This document shows positions 45,728 to 54,225 of a stretch of 64,000 nucleotides of DNA, in pieces. Source of the DNA: Rhodoglobus sp. (GTDB lineage: Bacteria; Actinomycetota; Actinomycetes; Actinomycetales; Microbacteriaceae); contig JAODAV010000006.1 of NCBI GenBank assembly GCA_025463605.1, positions 1-64,000 on the forward strand. Reading direction: 5' to 3'. The translations under genes and the position numbers were made by a program. Position 1 is the first letter of the stretch, and the number at the start of each line of letters is the position of its first letter. The notes under the pieces were generated by a model that saw nothing but the letters and a program-made list of their open reading frames with translations, did not search any database and was not told where the DNA came from.

Positions 45728-47482
45728 ATGGCCGCTGACGACACCGATTTCGGTACCGAGATGCGCGGTTACCGAAAGGACGAGGTCGACAAGGCCATCC
45801 TTGACCTGCGCAGGGACCTCATCAAGGCGAACGCCGATCGCAGCGATGCGGCCAAAGAGGTCAAGCGGCTTCTCGCCGTGAACGAAGACCTCCAGGCGGA
45901 ACTCGACGAGACTGGAAGCCCCACCTACAGCGGACTCGGAACCAAACTCGAGAACACCCTCAGGGTCGCCGAAGAGCAGTCGACACGTCTCATCAGTCAG
46001 GCCGACATCGATGCCGAGAAGCTGCGCACCGCCGTTCAGGCGGAGGTCGCGAAGGTGCGCACCGACGCCGCCGACGAAGCGAAGCGGCTGCTGGATGACG
46101 CGACGACGCGCTCCACGAAGATGCTCGCCGACGCCCGCGACGAGGCGGAGAGCCTGCTCGCCCGCGGTCGCGCCGAGGCCGAGGCGCTCAACCAGGATGC
46201 GCTGCGCGAGACGTCCGCCCTCCGTGGCGCCGTCGCGACCGAGGCGGCGGAAGCGCGCGCGAGCGCTAAGCGCGAAGCGGCCGCCGTGCGTGCCGAGGCA
46301 GAGCGCGAAGCCGCCGAAGTGCGGGCCGCCGCCACGCGCGAGGCTGCTGAGGCGCGCGAAGCGGCGGCAGAACTGGCGCGGGACTCCGAATTGGGACGCG
46401 CCAATTACGAGAACGAGAATGCGCGGCTGCGCGCCGACCTTGCCCGCGACCTCGAGCAGGGACGCACCGACCTCGCGCGCGAGCTCGAGACCGGTCGCGC
46501 CGAACTCGCCGCCGAGATCGCCACGGCGCGCGAAGCCCTCGCGAATGACACGGCCGCGGCCCAGGAGAAACTCGCGAACGACACCGCCGCGGCGCAGCAG
46601 AAGCTCAAGATCGACACGGAGGCGGCCCGCGCGAAACAGCAGGCCGACGTGGAGGCCGCATACGCTGCTCTCGCCGCCGAGACGGAGGCCACGCGCGCCG
46701 CTGTCGAGGCCGAGGCCGCGACCGCCCGCGCAGAACTCGACGCGGAGACGAAGGCGGCGCGCAACCAGCTGAACTCCGAGACGGCAGAGGCACGTGCATC
46801 CCTCAAGGCGGAGACGGCGGAACGGTACGCCGCACTCAACGCGGAGACCTCCGAGCGCAAGGCAGCGCTCGAATCGGAGGTCTCAGAGGCGCGCGCGAAG
46901 CTCGCCCACGACATCGAGAAGCAGACGACCGATCTGGATCGAGACGTGGAGCGCCAGCGTGCTGAACTGACAAGCGAGGCCGAGGCGACTCGTGCATCCC
47001 TCGCGCACCAGATGGACGAGACCCGCACGACCCTCGAGCGTGAGGCCGAACGGGCGCGCGCAGACCTCGAGGTCGAGCTCACGACACGGCGCGACGAGGC
47101 CGAGAAAGAATTCCTCGCCAAGCAGCAGGAGGCGACGACGCAGACCCAGCAGTACCTCGACGAGGCGCAGGCGCAACTGGCCGAGGCGGTCAAGCAGGCG
47201 AGCGCCAAACGCAAGGAAGCCGAAGACCTCGAGTCGACATCGAAGACTCAGGCGAAGAACCTTCGCGAGTCCGCCGAGACTCGCGCCCGGGAGGTTCTGG
47301 AGAACGCGGAGTCCCGGGCGAAGGCCCTTATCGGAGACGCGGAGAAGCGCAGCACGCAACTCGTGTCAGACGCGGAGGAGCGGCTCGCCAAGATTAGGAT
47401 TGAGCGCGAAACGGTGGCTGGGTACTTCGAGAACCTGCGCGGAGTCCTGCAGCAGGCAGAGGAGGTCACCGCCGAGCAGTAG
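45728..47482 (+). CDS. DivIVA-domain coiled-coil protein
   Basis: A 584-residue protein with one function-giving N-terminal motif and a very long coiled coil. Residues 10-45 (EMRGYRKDEVDKAILDLRRD) match the DivIVA membrane-curvature/oligomerisation domain. From about residue 85 to 580 the chain is an almost continuous Ala/Glu/Arg coiled coil (EAAEVRAAATREAAEAREAA and many variants), a length reminiscent of Streptomyces Scy/FilP-type polarity proteins. It likely assembles at cell poles or septa. AAGGAG lies six bases before ATG 45728. The AI-2E-type gene follows 29 bases later and may be co-transcribed. Confidence 0.75.
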   Translation: MAADDTDFGTEMRGYRKDEVDKAILDLRRDLIKANADRSDAAKEVKRLLAVNEDLQAELDETGSPTYSGLGTKLENTLRVAEEQSTRLISQADIDAEKLRTAVQAEVAKVRTDAADEAKRLLDDATTRSTKMLADARDEAESLLARGRAEAEALNQDALRETSALRGAVATEAAEARASAKREAAAVRAEAEREAAEVRAAATREAAEAREAAAELARDSELGRANYENENARLRADLARDLEQGRTDLARELETGRAELAAEIATAREALANDTAAAQEKLANDTAAAQQKLKIDTEAARAKQQADVEAAYAALAAETEATRAAVEAEAATARAELDAETKAARNQLNSETAEARASLKAETAERYAALNAETSERKAALESEVSEARAKLAHDIEKQTTDLDRDVERQRAELTSEAEATRASLAHQMDETRTTLEREAERARADLEVELTTRRDEAEKEFLAKQQEATTQTQQYLDEAQAQLAEAVKQASAKRKEAEDLESTSKTQAKNLRESAETRAREVLENAESRAKALIGDAEKRSTQLVSDAEERLAKIRIERETVAGYFENLRGVLQQAEEVTAEQ

Positions 47483-47511
47483 CCCGTGCATTCGCCGACC
47501 GAAAGGCCGCA

Positions 47512-48597
47512 GTGAAGATCCAGAACCCGTTCCGTATCGGCCTGTTCGGAGGACTCGGCGTCATCGTCGCGATGGCTCTCGGCGCAACCGTCGGCTCCCT
47601 CGCGACCATCCTCACCTACGTGGGCGCTGCGCTGTTCCTCGCACTCGGGCTCGACCCGCTCGTCACGTGGCTTGAGAAGCACAAGTTTCCGCGCTGGCTC
47701 GCCATCCTCACTGTTCTGGTCGCCGTGCTCGGAGTGTTCGCCGGGCTCATCTTCGCGATCATCCCGGTGATCGTCGAGCAGGTGCAGAACGCCGTCGACA
47801 CCGTCCCGGACCTCATCAAGGGCATTCAGGACGGCACGGTGAAGGAGAACATCCTCAACGCCCTGCCGTGGCTGCCCATCGACGACCTGCTCACCCAGGC
47901 CGAGAACGCGTTCAAGGACTTCGACATCGCTACGATCGGCGGAGGCGTACTGACCGTGGGCATCGGGATCGCGGCGGGAATCACGGGCGCGGTCGTCGTG
48001 CTCATCCTCACGCTCTATTTCGTGTCGTCGCTCTCGAGCATCAAGCGCGGCCTGTACCAGCTCGTGCCGGCCTCGAGGCGGCCCCAGTTCATCGACATAG
48101 CCGAGCAGATCGCGACCGCCGTGGGCCGCTACGTCATCGGGCAGGGATCGCTCGCGCTCGCCAACGGCGTGCTTTCGTTCATCGTGCTCACCCTCGTCTT
48201 CCCTGGCATCGGCTCGCTCGTGTATCCGGAGTCGGGGCTGCCCATCTCCTACTCGGCACTGCTCGCGTTCATCGCCTTCCTCGGCTCCCTCATCCCGCTC
48301 GTCGGCACCATCTCGGGCTCGGTCATCATCACCCTGCTCGTGCTGCTGTTCGACGGTGCCCCGAGCGTGATCTGGGTGGGCATCTACTACCTCGCGTACA
48401 TGCAGCTCGAGGCATACGTGCTCAACCCGAGGATCATGAGCCAGGCAGTCAAGGTGCCCGGCGCGATCGTCGTCATCGCCGCCCTCGCCGGCGGTACGCT
48501 GCTCGGCATCCTCGGCGCGCTCATCGCCATTCCCGTCGCGGCCGCGATACTGCTGATCGTGCGACAAGTCGTCATGCCGAGGCAGAACGAGCTCTAG
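47512..48597 (+). CDS. AI-2E/PerM-family membrane protein
   Basis: A 361-residue membrane protein of the AI-2E transporter-like (PerM) family. Eight or so helices: IGLFGGLGVIVAMALGATVG, FLALGLDPLVTWLEKHKFPR, FSAG-like GVFAGLIFAIIPVIVEQVQN and a C-terminal block with SGSVIITLLVLLFDGAPSVI and QLEAYVLNPRIMSQAVKVPG. The family includes AI-2 exporters and Na+(Li+)/H+ antiporters, so the substrate is uncertain. GTG 47512 follows GAAAGG by five bases. The stop overlaps the convergent gene by four bases. Confidence 0.85.
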   Translation: MKIQNPFRIGLFGGLGVIVAMALGATVGSLATILTYVGAALFLALGLDPLVTWLEKHKFPRWLAILTVLVAVLGVFAGLIFAIIPVIVEQVQNAVDTVPDLIKGIQDGTVKENILNALPWLPIDDLLTQAENAFKDFDIATIGGGVLTVGIGIAAGITGAVVVLILTLYFVSSLSSIKRGLYQLVPASRRPQFIDIAEQIATAVGRYVIGQGSLALANGVLSFIVLTLVFPGIGSLVYPESGLPISYSALLAFIAFLGSLIPLVGTISGSVIITLLVLLFDGAPSVIWVGIYYLAYMQLEAYVLNPRIMSQAVKVPGAIVVIAALAGGTLLGILGALIAIPVAAAILLIVRQVVMPRQNEL

Positions 48598-49304
48598 TAC
48601 ATTCGCGGCAGCGGCAGCACTCCAGGGTTGAGGCGCGCCACGACCTCCGAGAGCACCCGATAGGTCTGCTCTTCGCCGACCCACAGGTGCTTGCCGCCTT
48701 CGACAGCGACGAACTCGATCTCGGGAACACTCGCGAACCGTTCGGCCGCCTCGGCGGGCCGGAGGTAGTCGTCGAGTTCCGGGATCACAGCCACCAGTCT
48801 CTTGCCGCTGCCCGCCCACGCGGCGACCTCCTCCTCGGTCGCCCGGTGAAGCGGTGGCGATAAGAGGATCGCGCCCTCGATCGGATGCTCGAGACCGTAC
48901 TTGAGCGCGATCTCCGTTCCGAACGACCACCCGAGCAGCCACGGATGCGGCAGCTTGCGCTCGAGAACGAACTGCATGGCGGCCGCGAGGTCGTACTTCT
49001 CGTCCACCCCGTTGCCGAACTCGCCCCCCGAGGTGCCGCGCGGCGACGAGACGCCGCGGAGGTTGAACCGGAGTACCGCGACATCCGCGAGAGCGGGCAG
49101 GCGGGCGGCGGCCTTGCGAATGATGTGCGAGTCCATGAAACCTCCGGCCGTCGGCAGGGGATGAAGCGCCACAAGTGTCGCAACCGGCTCCGCCGCCTCC
49201 GGTAGCGCGAGCTCGCCCACGAGGGTGAAGCCGTCACTCGTGTGCAGCTCGACATTCTCGCGGCGTGCGGGAAGCTCGGTGCCGCCCCTGATCTCGATAC
49301 TCAT
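48594..49304 (-). CDS. Alpha/beta hydrolase
   Basis: A 236-residue cytosolic hydrolase of the dienelactone-hydrolase/S33 shape. Strand-loop motifs are TLVALHPLPTAGGFMDSHII (oxyanion region), VAVLRFNLRGVSSPRGTSGG, the nucleophile elbow LLGWSFGTEIAL with Ser, IPELDDYLRPAEAAERFASV and a late His in VEGGKHLWVGEEQ, completing a Ser-Asp-His triad. The substrate is unknown. ATG 49304 is preceded by a weak GGACGG site. The next gene on this strand lies 11 bases upstream, so both may be in one transcript. Confidence 0.82.
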   Translation of the reverse strand: MSIEIRGGTELPARRENVELHTSDGFTLVGELALPEAAEPVATLVALHPLPTAGGFMDSHIIRKAAARLPALADVAVLRFNLRGVSSPRGTSGGEFGNGVDEKYDLAAAMQFVLERKLPHPWLLGWSFGTEIALKYGLEHPIEGAILLSPPLHRATEEEVAAWAGSGKRLVAVIPELDDYLRPAEAAERFASVPEIEFVAVEGGKHLWVGEEQTYRVLSEVVARLNPGVLPLPRMY

Positions 49305-49315
49305 CGCCCGTCCAT

Positions 49316-49618
49316 TCAGGGTTTTATCCTCCAGCAGTGCACGTGCCAGTGCCGCCGGCCCGCGAGGTCGTCGGCCTCACCCATGAGGCCGTCGGCGCGC
49401 CACGTCACGGTGTGCGCAACGCCCGGCGCGATCTCGAGACCGCACCCCGGGCAGGTGTAGTACTTGGTGGCGCCGGGTCCGGTGAGCGGCTGCACGTTCC
49501 ACAATCCGTCGCGCTTGGGCTCGGTGTGCAGGCGCGCGATGAGCGCTCGACTGAGATCGAGTTCGTCGTCCTCTCCCCCACCCGCGCGCCGGCCGCGGGG
49601 ACGATTGGAGCGGGGCAT
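49316..49618 (-). CDS. Small zinc-finger-like protein
   Basis: A 100-residue protein often labelled only as a hypothetical or ATP/GTP-binding protein in Actinobacteria, a label I cannot support from the sequence. Residues 1-25 are basic and Gly-rich (RSNRPRGRRAGGGEDDELDL); the C-terminal half has TKYYTCPGCGLEIAPGVAHT and RRHWHVHCWRIKP, a CxxC plus His/Cys pair that fits a zinc site. GGAGG lies five bases before ATG 49618. It is between the hydrolase and the antiporter, in the same direction. Confidence 0.7.
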   Translation of the reverse strand: MPRSNRPRGRRAGGGEDDELDLSRALIARLHTEPKRDGLWNVQPLTGPGATKYYTCPGCGLEIAPGVAHTVTWRADGLMGEADDLAGRRHWHVHCWRIKP

Positions 49619-49627
49619 GCCTCCAGC

Positions 49628-51409
49628 TTACGATCCGCTGGGGTTGTCGATCTGTTCGAGTCGTGTCTCCTCCAGGTCGAGCATCGCCTGGGCGCGAATG
49701 AGGATCCGGGACGGATAGGTTCCCGCCGAGCGCGCCTCCAGCAGGGCTTCGCGCTCGGCCGCGAGCACTTGTCTGCGAAGGGCACGATACTGGCGCTGGG
49801 GCGAATGCTTGAGCCCGTCGATTCCCGCGCCGTGCTCGGCGCGCTCCCACGCCGACTCCGCGCTCAGCAGGGTATCGCTGCGCACGCGCTCGATGACCTG
49901 CGGGTCGACCACCTCGCCATCGGGCAGTTCGATCTTCGGGTTCTCGAGCACCTCGATCCCGGCTTCGCCGAGCTCGTCGAGCAGCGACGCGAGCTCGCGC
50001 CTGTCTGCCGCACGGTCGGTGCCCCGGATGCCCGTGAGCCTGATGAGCCACGGAAGGGTTCCCCCCTGCAGCAGCAGGGTCGTCACGGCCACGGTGAAGG
50101 CGATGAGCACGAGCTGGGGGCGGTAGGGAACGTCGCTCGGAAGCGATTGCGCCGCCGCGAGCGTGACGACGCCGCGCATTCCGGACCAGCCGAGGATGAC
50201 GCCACCGCGCCATCCGAACCCCTCGCCCTTGAGTTGGTCGATGTCCGCCTGACGCCGCTTAAGCGCCTTCTCACCGCGATCCAACCTCTTGCGCGTTCGC
50301 TCCCGCTGGGTGAGCTTCTCGTCGCCCTCGACGCGACCCCGGATGCGCCCCAGCACGTCCGCCCAGCGCCCCTGACTGCGCTCCGCCCTCGCCTCCTGCC
50401 GGCGCAGCACCAGCAGCAGCGGGCCGATGAACAGGAACCGGATCGCAAGCACGACGCCCGTCATCGCGAATCCCAGGTACACGGCCTGATCAGCGCTGAG
50501 TTCGTCCGCGTGCACCGATCCGATGAGGGCGCTGATCTGGATGCCCATGAGCAGGAACACGCCGTTCTCGAGCACGAATTGCAGCGTGCGCCAATTGAGC
50601 CGCTCCGCGATGCGGGCCTGTGCGCTGAAATGCTTGGAGCCGTGGTGACCGGAGTACAGGCCCGCGACGACGACCGCGAGAACCCCGCTCGCGTGCACGT
50701 ACTCGGCCGGAATGAAGGCAATGAACGGCACGGCGAACGAGATCGCCGTGTCGAGCACGGGATCGCTGAGCCTCGCGCGCACTCGCACCGTCACCCAGCC
50801 CACGACGAGACCGATTGCGATGGCTACTGCGACCGCGAACGCGAAGTCGCCGACGACATCCCAGAACGCGACGGTTGCCGCAGTCGCGGCGACCGCCGAA
50901 CGCAGCAGCACGAGGGCAGTCGCGTCGTTGACGAGGCTCTCGCCCTCGAGGATCGTCACGAGTCGGGGCGGCAGACCGAGGCGCTTGCCGAGCGCCGTCG
51001 CGGCGACGGCATCCGTCGGGCTGATGACCGCGCCGATCGCGATGCCCGCGGCGAGCGAGAGGTCAGGGAAGATCGCATAGAGGATGAAGCCCGTGATGCC
51101 TGCGGTGACGAACACGAGGGCCACGCTCAGCGCCGAGATGCTGCTGAAGTTGCGGCGGAAGTCGACGACGGGCACGTTGATCGCGGCCGAGTAGAGGATC
51201 GGCGGCAGTAGGCCGAAGAGGATGACGTTGTGCGGTACGTCGGTCGGTGCGCCGGGAATGAAACTGATGCCGACGCCGATGACGATGAGGATGAGCGGGG
51301 CCGCGACCCCGAGCTTCTTGCTGAACGCTCCCGCGGCCACGATCATCACGAGAGCGAGTACGCCGAACAGGGCTAACTCGGTGACGACCCCGAACGAGAG
51401 CGGTTCCAT
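49628..51409 (-). CDS. Na+/H+ antiporter, CPA1 family
   Basis: A 593-residue cation:proton antiporter with about 12 membrane helices followed by a soluble tail. The ion-binding region has GAVISPTDAVAATALGKRLG and the helix EGESLVNDATALVLLRSAVA with the conserved Asp. The C-terminal 170 residues are charged (RVEGDEKLTQRERTRKRLDR, a predicted helix within the loop, and GEVVDPQVIERVRSDTLLSA) and probably regulatory. It controls cytoplasmic pH and sodium. TAGGCT six bases before ATG 51409 makes a leaderless start likely. Confidence 0.92.
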   Translation of the reverse strand: MEPLSFGVVTELALFGVLALVMIVAAGAFSKKLGVAAPLILIVIGVGISFIPGAPTDVPHNVILFGLLPPILYSAAINVPVVDFRRNFSSISALSVALVFVTAGITGFILYAIFPDLSLAAGIAIGAVISPTDAVAATALGKRLGLPPRLVTILEGESLVNDATALVLLRSAVAATAATVAFWDVVGDFAFAVAVAIAIGLVVGWVTVRVRARLSDPVLDTAISFAVPFIAFIPAEYVHASGVLAVVVAGLYSGHHGSKHFSAQARIAERLNWRTLQFVLENGVFLLMGIQISALIGSVHADELSADQAVYLGFAMTGVVLAIRFLFIGPLLLVLRRQEARAERSQGRWADVLGRIRGRVEGDEKLTQRERTRKRLDRGEKALKRRQADIDQLKGEGFGWRGGVILGWSGMRGVVTLAAAQSLPSDVPYRPQLVLIAFTVAVTTLLLQGGTLPWLIRLTGIRGTDRAADRRELASLLDELGEAGIEVLENPKIELPDGEVVDPQVIERVRSDTLLSAESAWERAEHGAGIDGLKHSPQRQYRALRRQVLAAEREALLEARSAGTYPSRILIRAQAMLDLEETRLEQIDNPSGS

Positions 51410-51415
51410 GCACAG

Positions 51416-51421
51416 AGCCTA
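51416..51421 (-). promoter_or_regulatory. -10 box TAGGCT of the antiporter gene
   Basis: TAGGCT on the minus strand, six bases before ATG 51409; no ribosome site. Confidence 0.45.
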
Positions 51422-51458
51422 TTGGAGGCCCTGTGGTGCAACCCTTGAGCACGGGCTC

Positions 51459-52094
51459 TCAGTACCAGCCGATCGTCTCCGAGTGCTCCCAGGCGCCGCA
51501 CGGCGTGCCGTACCGCCCCTCGATGTAGCCGAGGCCCCAGGTGATCTGCGTCGCCGGGTTGGTCGCCCAGTCGGCCCCCGCCGATGCCATCTTCTCGCCG
51601 GGCAGCGCCTGCGGAATGCCGTAGGCACCGCTCGAGGAGTTCATGGCGTACACGTTCCAATGCGACTCGCGGTTCCAGAGAGCCACGAGACAATCGAACT
51701 GCTCGGCGCCCTGGCCGCGCGCCTGCAGCATCTCCCACGCGATCGCCTGGGCCGTGCCCGGGTCGGGAACGCCGACGGCCGGCGCTGCAGCGGCGGCGAC
51801 GGGAGGCGGTGGAGGTGCGGTAACGCCGAACGAGTCGCGGGCCGCGGAGTTGATGTACTCGCCGTCCACCGCGAGCGACTGCAGATCTTCGGAATCGATG
51901 GTGCGGGCAGCGACGGTCGCGAAGGCCGCAGAGGAGCCGTATGGCGGGGCTAAGGTCACGAGGATGAACGCGAAACTCACGAAACTCGCGAAGAGCGGAA
52001 GCGACCAGGGAGCACGTACATGGCGCCCGGAAACGTCCCCGCCCGCGCTCTTGCGCTCGGCGCGGAGTTCCCTGATCCGCAGTTGGGTGCTCAC
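51459..52094 (-). CDS. Transglycosylase SLT-like secreted protein
   Basis: A 211-residue protein with an N-terminal membrane segment (residues about 30-58, WSLPLFASFVSFAFILVTLA) that acts as signal or anchor, an Ala/Pro-rich linker (PPPPPVAAAAAPAVG), and a C-terminal domain with ARGQGAEQFDCLVALWNRES, SSSGAYGIPQALPGEKMASA and ITWGLGYIEGRYGTPCGAW. This matches small actinobacterial lytic-transglycosylase-like cell-wall proteins with the catalytic Glu in NRESHW. GTG 52094 is preferred over the TTG at 52100; TAAAAT lies nine bases upstream. Confidence 0.8.
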   Translation of the reverse strand: MSTQLRIRELRAERKSAGGDVSGRHVRAPWSLPLFASFVSFAFILVTLAPPYGSSAAFATVAARTIDSEDLQSLAVDGEYINSAARDSFGVTAPPPPPVAAAAAPAVGVPDPGTAQAIAWEMLQARGQGAEQFDCLVALWNRESHWNVYAMNSSSGAYGIPQALPGEKMASAGADWATNPATQITWGLGYIEGRYGTPCGAWEHSETIGWY

Positions 52095-52103
52095 AGTCAA
52101 CCG

Positions 52104-52109
52104 ATTTTA
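52104..52109 (-). promoter_or_regulatory. -10 box TAAAAT of the transglycosylase-like gene
   Basis: TAAAAT on the minus strand, three bases before TTG 52100 and nine before GTG 52094, giving no or almost no leader. Confidence 0.4.
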
Positions 52110-52140
52110 GCCGAAGAGGCCCCGAAAGCCGAGGTCGGGG

Positions 52141-52692
52141 TCAGCGGACCGCGAGCATGACGTCGATCACGGCGTCGAGCAGCAGGTCGACCTGGGTCTC
52201 GTTGTAGCCCCGCTTCCTACTCGCGAAGACGACCGTGCGCACGTGCTCGACGCTCATGGGCTTGCCATGCTGGAAGTAGCTGACGAGCTTGTCGGCGAAC
52301 GCATCGACATCCTTCGGGTCGTAGCCCGTCGTGAGTAACCCCGCGCGCGAGAAGCGCTGACCCGCCGGTCGGGCGAGGCGATCGAGGATGGTCTGCGCCG
52401 AGCCGCGGGCTTTCGCGTACCAGGCGGCATCCCCGGCCTGGGCGAACGCGCGCTCGCGTTCACGCGAGGCGAAGGCGTCTTCGAGGCGCTCGAGTGCGGC
52501 ATCCACGTGGCTCGTCGAATAGCCGCCCTTCTGCATGGCGAACGCCATCGTGCGGATGCTCTCCGCGTTGAGCACGTTCGGCTGCTGCGGGTCGGCCGTG
52601 TAGGCGCGACGCGCTTCCTCGAGAAAATCCTCGACCTGGTCGACGTTGTAGCCGAGCCGAGACTTGCGACTTCGGGGGAAGGTTGTGCTCAC
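52141..52692 (-). CDS. DivIVA-domain-containing protein
   Basis: A 183-residue cytosolic protein with two related DivIVA-like motifs: SRLGYNVDQVEDFLEEARRA near residue 14 and TTGYDPKDVDAFADKLVSYF near residue 125, each followed by a segment with FAMQKGGYSTSHVDAALERL or FASRKRGYNETQVDLLLDAV. There is no long coiled coil. Related short actinobacterial proteins are unassigned but probably bind polar or septal structures. CAGAAT six bases before GTG 52692 sets the start; longer in-frame extensions run into the cdsA gene. Confidence 0.75.
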   Translation of the reverse strand: MSTTFPRSRKSRLGYNVDQVEDFLEEARRAYTADPQQPNVLNAESIRTMAFAMQKGGYSTSHVDAALERLEDAFASRERERAFAQAGDAAWYAKARGSAQTILDRLARPAGQRFSRAGLLTTGYDPKDVDAFADKLVSYFQHGKPMSVEHVRTVVFASRKRGYNETQVDLLLDAVIDVMLAVR

Positions 52693-52698
52693 CGAACC

Positions 52699-52704
52699 AT
52701 TCTG
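52699..52704 (-). promoter_or_regulatory. -10 box CAGAAT of the short DivIVA gene
   Basis: CAGAAT on the minus strand, six bases before GTG 52692; lies in the 46-base gap after cdsA. Confidence 0.4.
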
Positions 52705-52738
52705 CCCTAGCCCCGCAGCACTTTCCTGACGCCGAGCC

Positions 52739-53647
52739 CTACGTGAAGACGAGGAAGAGCACGTAGGCGGCCGCGGCCGACAGCAGGGACGAGTCGACGC
52801 GATCGAGGAAACCGCCGTGGCCGGGCAGCCACGTGCTGATGTCTTTGATGCCGAGGTCGCGTTTGATGAGCGACTCGGCGAGGTCGCCACTCGTCGCGGT
52901 GAGCACCATGGTGAGGCCCAGGATCACACCGACCCACCATGGCTGCTGCAGCATGAAGAGAGCGAGCAGGATGCCCGCGATGACGGCCGCGGCGACCGAA
53001 CCTGCAAACCCCTCCCAGGTCTTCTTCGGACTTATCGTGGGCGCCATCGGATGCTTTCCGAACGCAAGGCCGCTCGCATACGCGCCGGTGTCGACGGAGA
53101 TGACGACGATGAGGAACGCGAGCGTCCACCACTGGCCACCCTCCTGCGCCGTCAGCAGCACCGTGAAACTCGCCATGAAAGCGACATAGGCCATGATGAA
53201 CGCGGCGGCGCCCAGGTCTTTGAGCAGCTCGACCGGCCTCACGCGATGGCTGGGCCGAGCCAGTTCGACGAGTCGCCAGAGCCCGATGAGGGCGATGCCC
53301 GCGAGCGTGATGAGCCAATGGCCGGTCGCGCCCCAGTAGAAGGCCGCCGGCACGACCGCGACGGCGGAGATGACGGTGGGCAGACGTGGCACATCGCGGC
53401 CGGCGAATCGCAAGGCGCTCGCGAGCTCGAACGCCGTGAACGCGATGAGCACGGCCGCGAAGACCATGAACAGGGCCTTGACGAAGATGAGGCTGAAGAG
53501 CAGTGCCAGACCGAGCGCGAACCCCACGACGAGGGCCATCGCAAGAGGCCTCCCGGTGCGAGCGTTGATCTTCTCGTTGGTCGCTCGAACCTGCGCGTTG
53601 ATCTTGTCGTTCCTCGCGCGAACCTGGGCCTCGAAGTCGGAAACCAT
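52739..53647 (-). CDS. cdsA: Phosphatidate cytidylyltransferase
   Basis: A 302-residue membrane enzyme that makes CDP-diacylglycerol from phosphatidic acid and CTP, the branch point of phospholipid synthesis. Eight or so helices fill residues 35-300. The CdsA signature is complete: SPKKTWEGFAGSVAAAVIAG followed by SGDLAESLIKRDLGIKD, then WLPGHGGFLDRVDSSLLSA. The N-terminal 30 residues are charged (RARNDKINAQVRATNEKINA) and repeat a short motif, as in other actinobacteria. The ATG overlaps the frr stop by one base (TGATG). Confidence 0.96.
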   Translation of the reverse strand: MVSDFEAQVRARNDKINAQVRATNEKINARTGRPLAMALVVGFALGLALLFSLIFVKALFMVFAAVLIAFTAFELASALRFAGRDVPRLPTVISAVAVVPAAFYWGATGHWLITLAGIALIGLWRLVELARPSHRVRPVELLKDLGAAAFIMAYVAFMASFTVLLTAQEGGQWWTLAFLIVVISVDTGAYASGLAFGKHPMAPTISPKKTWEGFAGSVAAAVIAGILLALFMLQQPWWVGVILGLTMVLTATSGDLAESLIKRDLGIKDISTWLPGHGGFLDRVDSSLLSAAAAYVLFLVFT

Positions 53648-54198
53648 CAGACCTCGAGCAGCTCGGCTTCCTTGCGCTTGAGCGCGTCGTCGATCGCGTC
53701 GACGTGCTGCTTGGTTGCCGCGTCCAGTTCTTTCTCGGCGCGAGCGACCTCGTCCTCGCCGACCTCCTTGAGGGCGTCGAGATCGTCTTTGGCCTTGCGG
53801 CGGATGTTGCGCACCGACACGCGCGCCTGCTCCGCCTTGTCGCGCACGATCTTCACGAACTCCCGGCGGCGCTCCTCGTTGAGCTCCGGCAGGGTGGCGC
53901 GGATGACGTTACCGTCGTTGCCGACGCTCGCCCCCAGGTTGGCCGCCCCCACGATCGCCTTCTCGATGTCTTTGAGCGCGCTCTTGTCGTAGGGCGTGAT
54001 GAGCAGCGTGCGGGCCTCCTGGTTGACCATGGAGGCGAGCTGCGCGAGGGGCGTCGGTGTTCCGTAGTAGTCGACGAGCACCTTCTGGAAGAGCGCAGGG
54101 TTGGCGCGGCCGGTGCGCACGGTGCCGAAGTCGTCTTTGGCGACCTCCAGGGCCCGCTGCATCTTGTCTTTGGCCTCGGCCAGAACGTCGCTGATCAC
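53647..54198 (-). CDS. frr: Ribosome recycling factor
   Basis: A 183-residue RRF that, with EF-G, splits post-termination ribosomes. Conserved blocks are [43 protein letters not shown]-like [20 protein letters not shown] and [20 protein letters not shown]. The length is normal. AAGGAG lies seven bases before GTG 54198. It is followed by cdsA with one-base overlap; pyrH, which usually precedes frr, is separated here by an EamA transporter gene. Confidence 0.98.
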   Translation of the reverse strand: MISDVLAEAKDKMQRALEVAKDDFGTVRTGRANPALFQKVLVDYYGTPTPLAQLASMVNQEARTLLITPYDKSALKDIEKAIVGAANLGASVGNDGNVIRATLPELNEERRREFVKIVRDKAEQARVSVRNIRRKAKDDLDALKEVGEDEVARAEKELDAATKQHVDAIDDALKRKEAELLEV

Positions 54199-54225
54199 GG
54201 CAACTCCTTTGTGTTCTGGTTCAGA

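Noticed and set aside
49316-49618. ATP/GTP-binding function
   Set aside because: No P-loop is present; only a possible zinc site (CPGC, HWHVHC) is visible.
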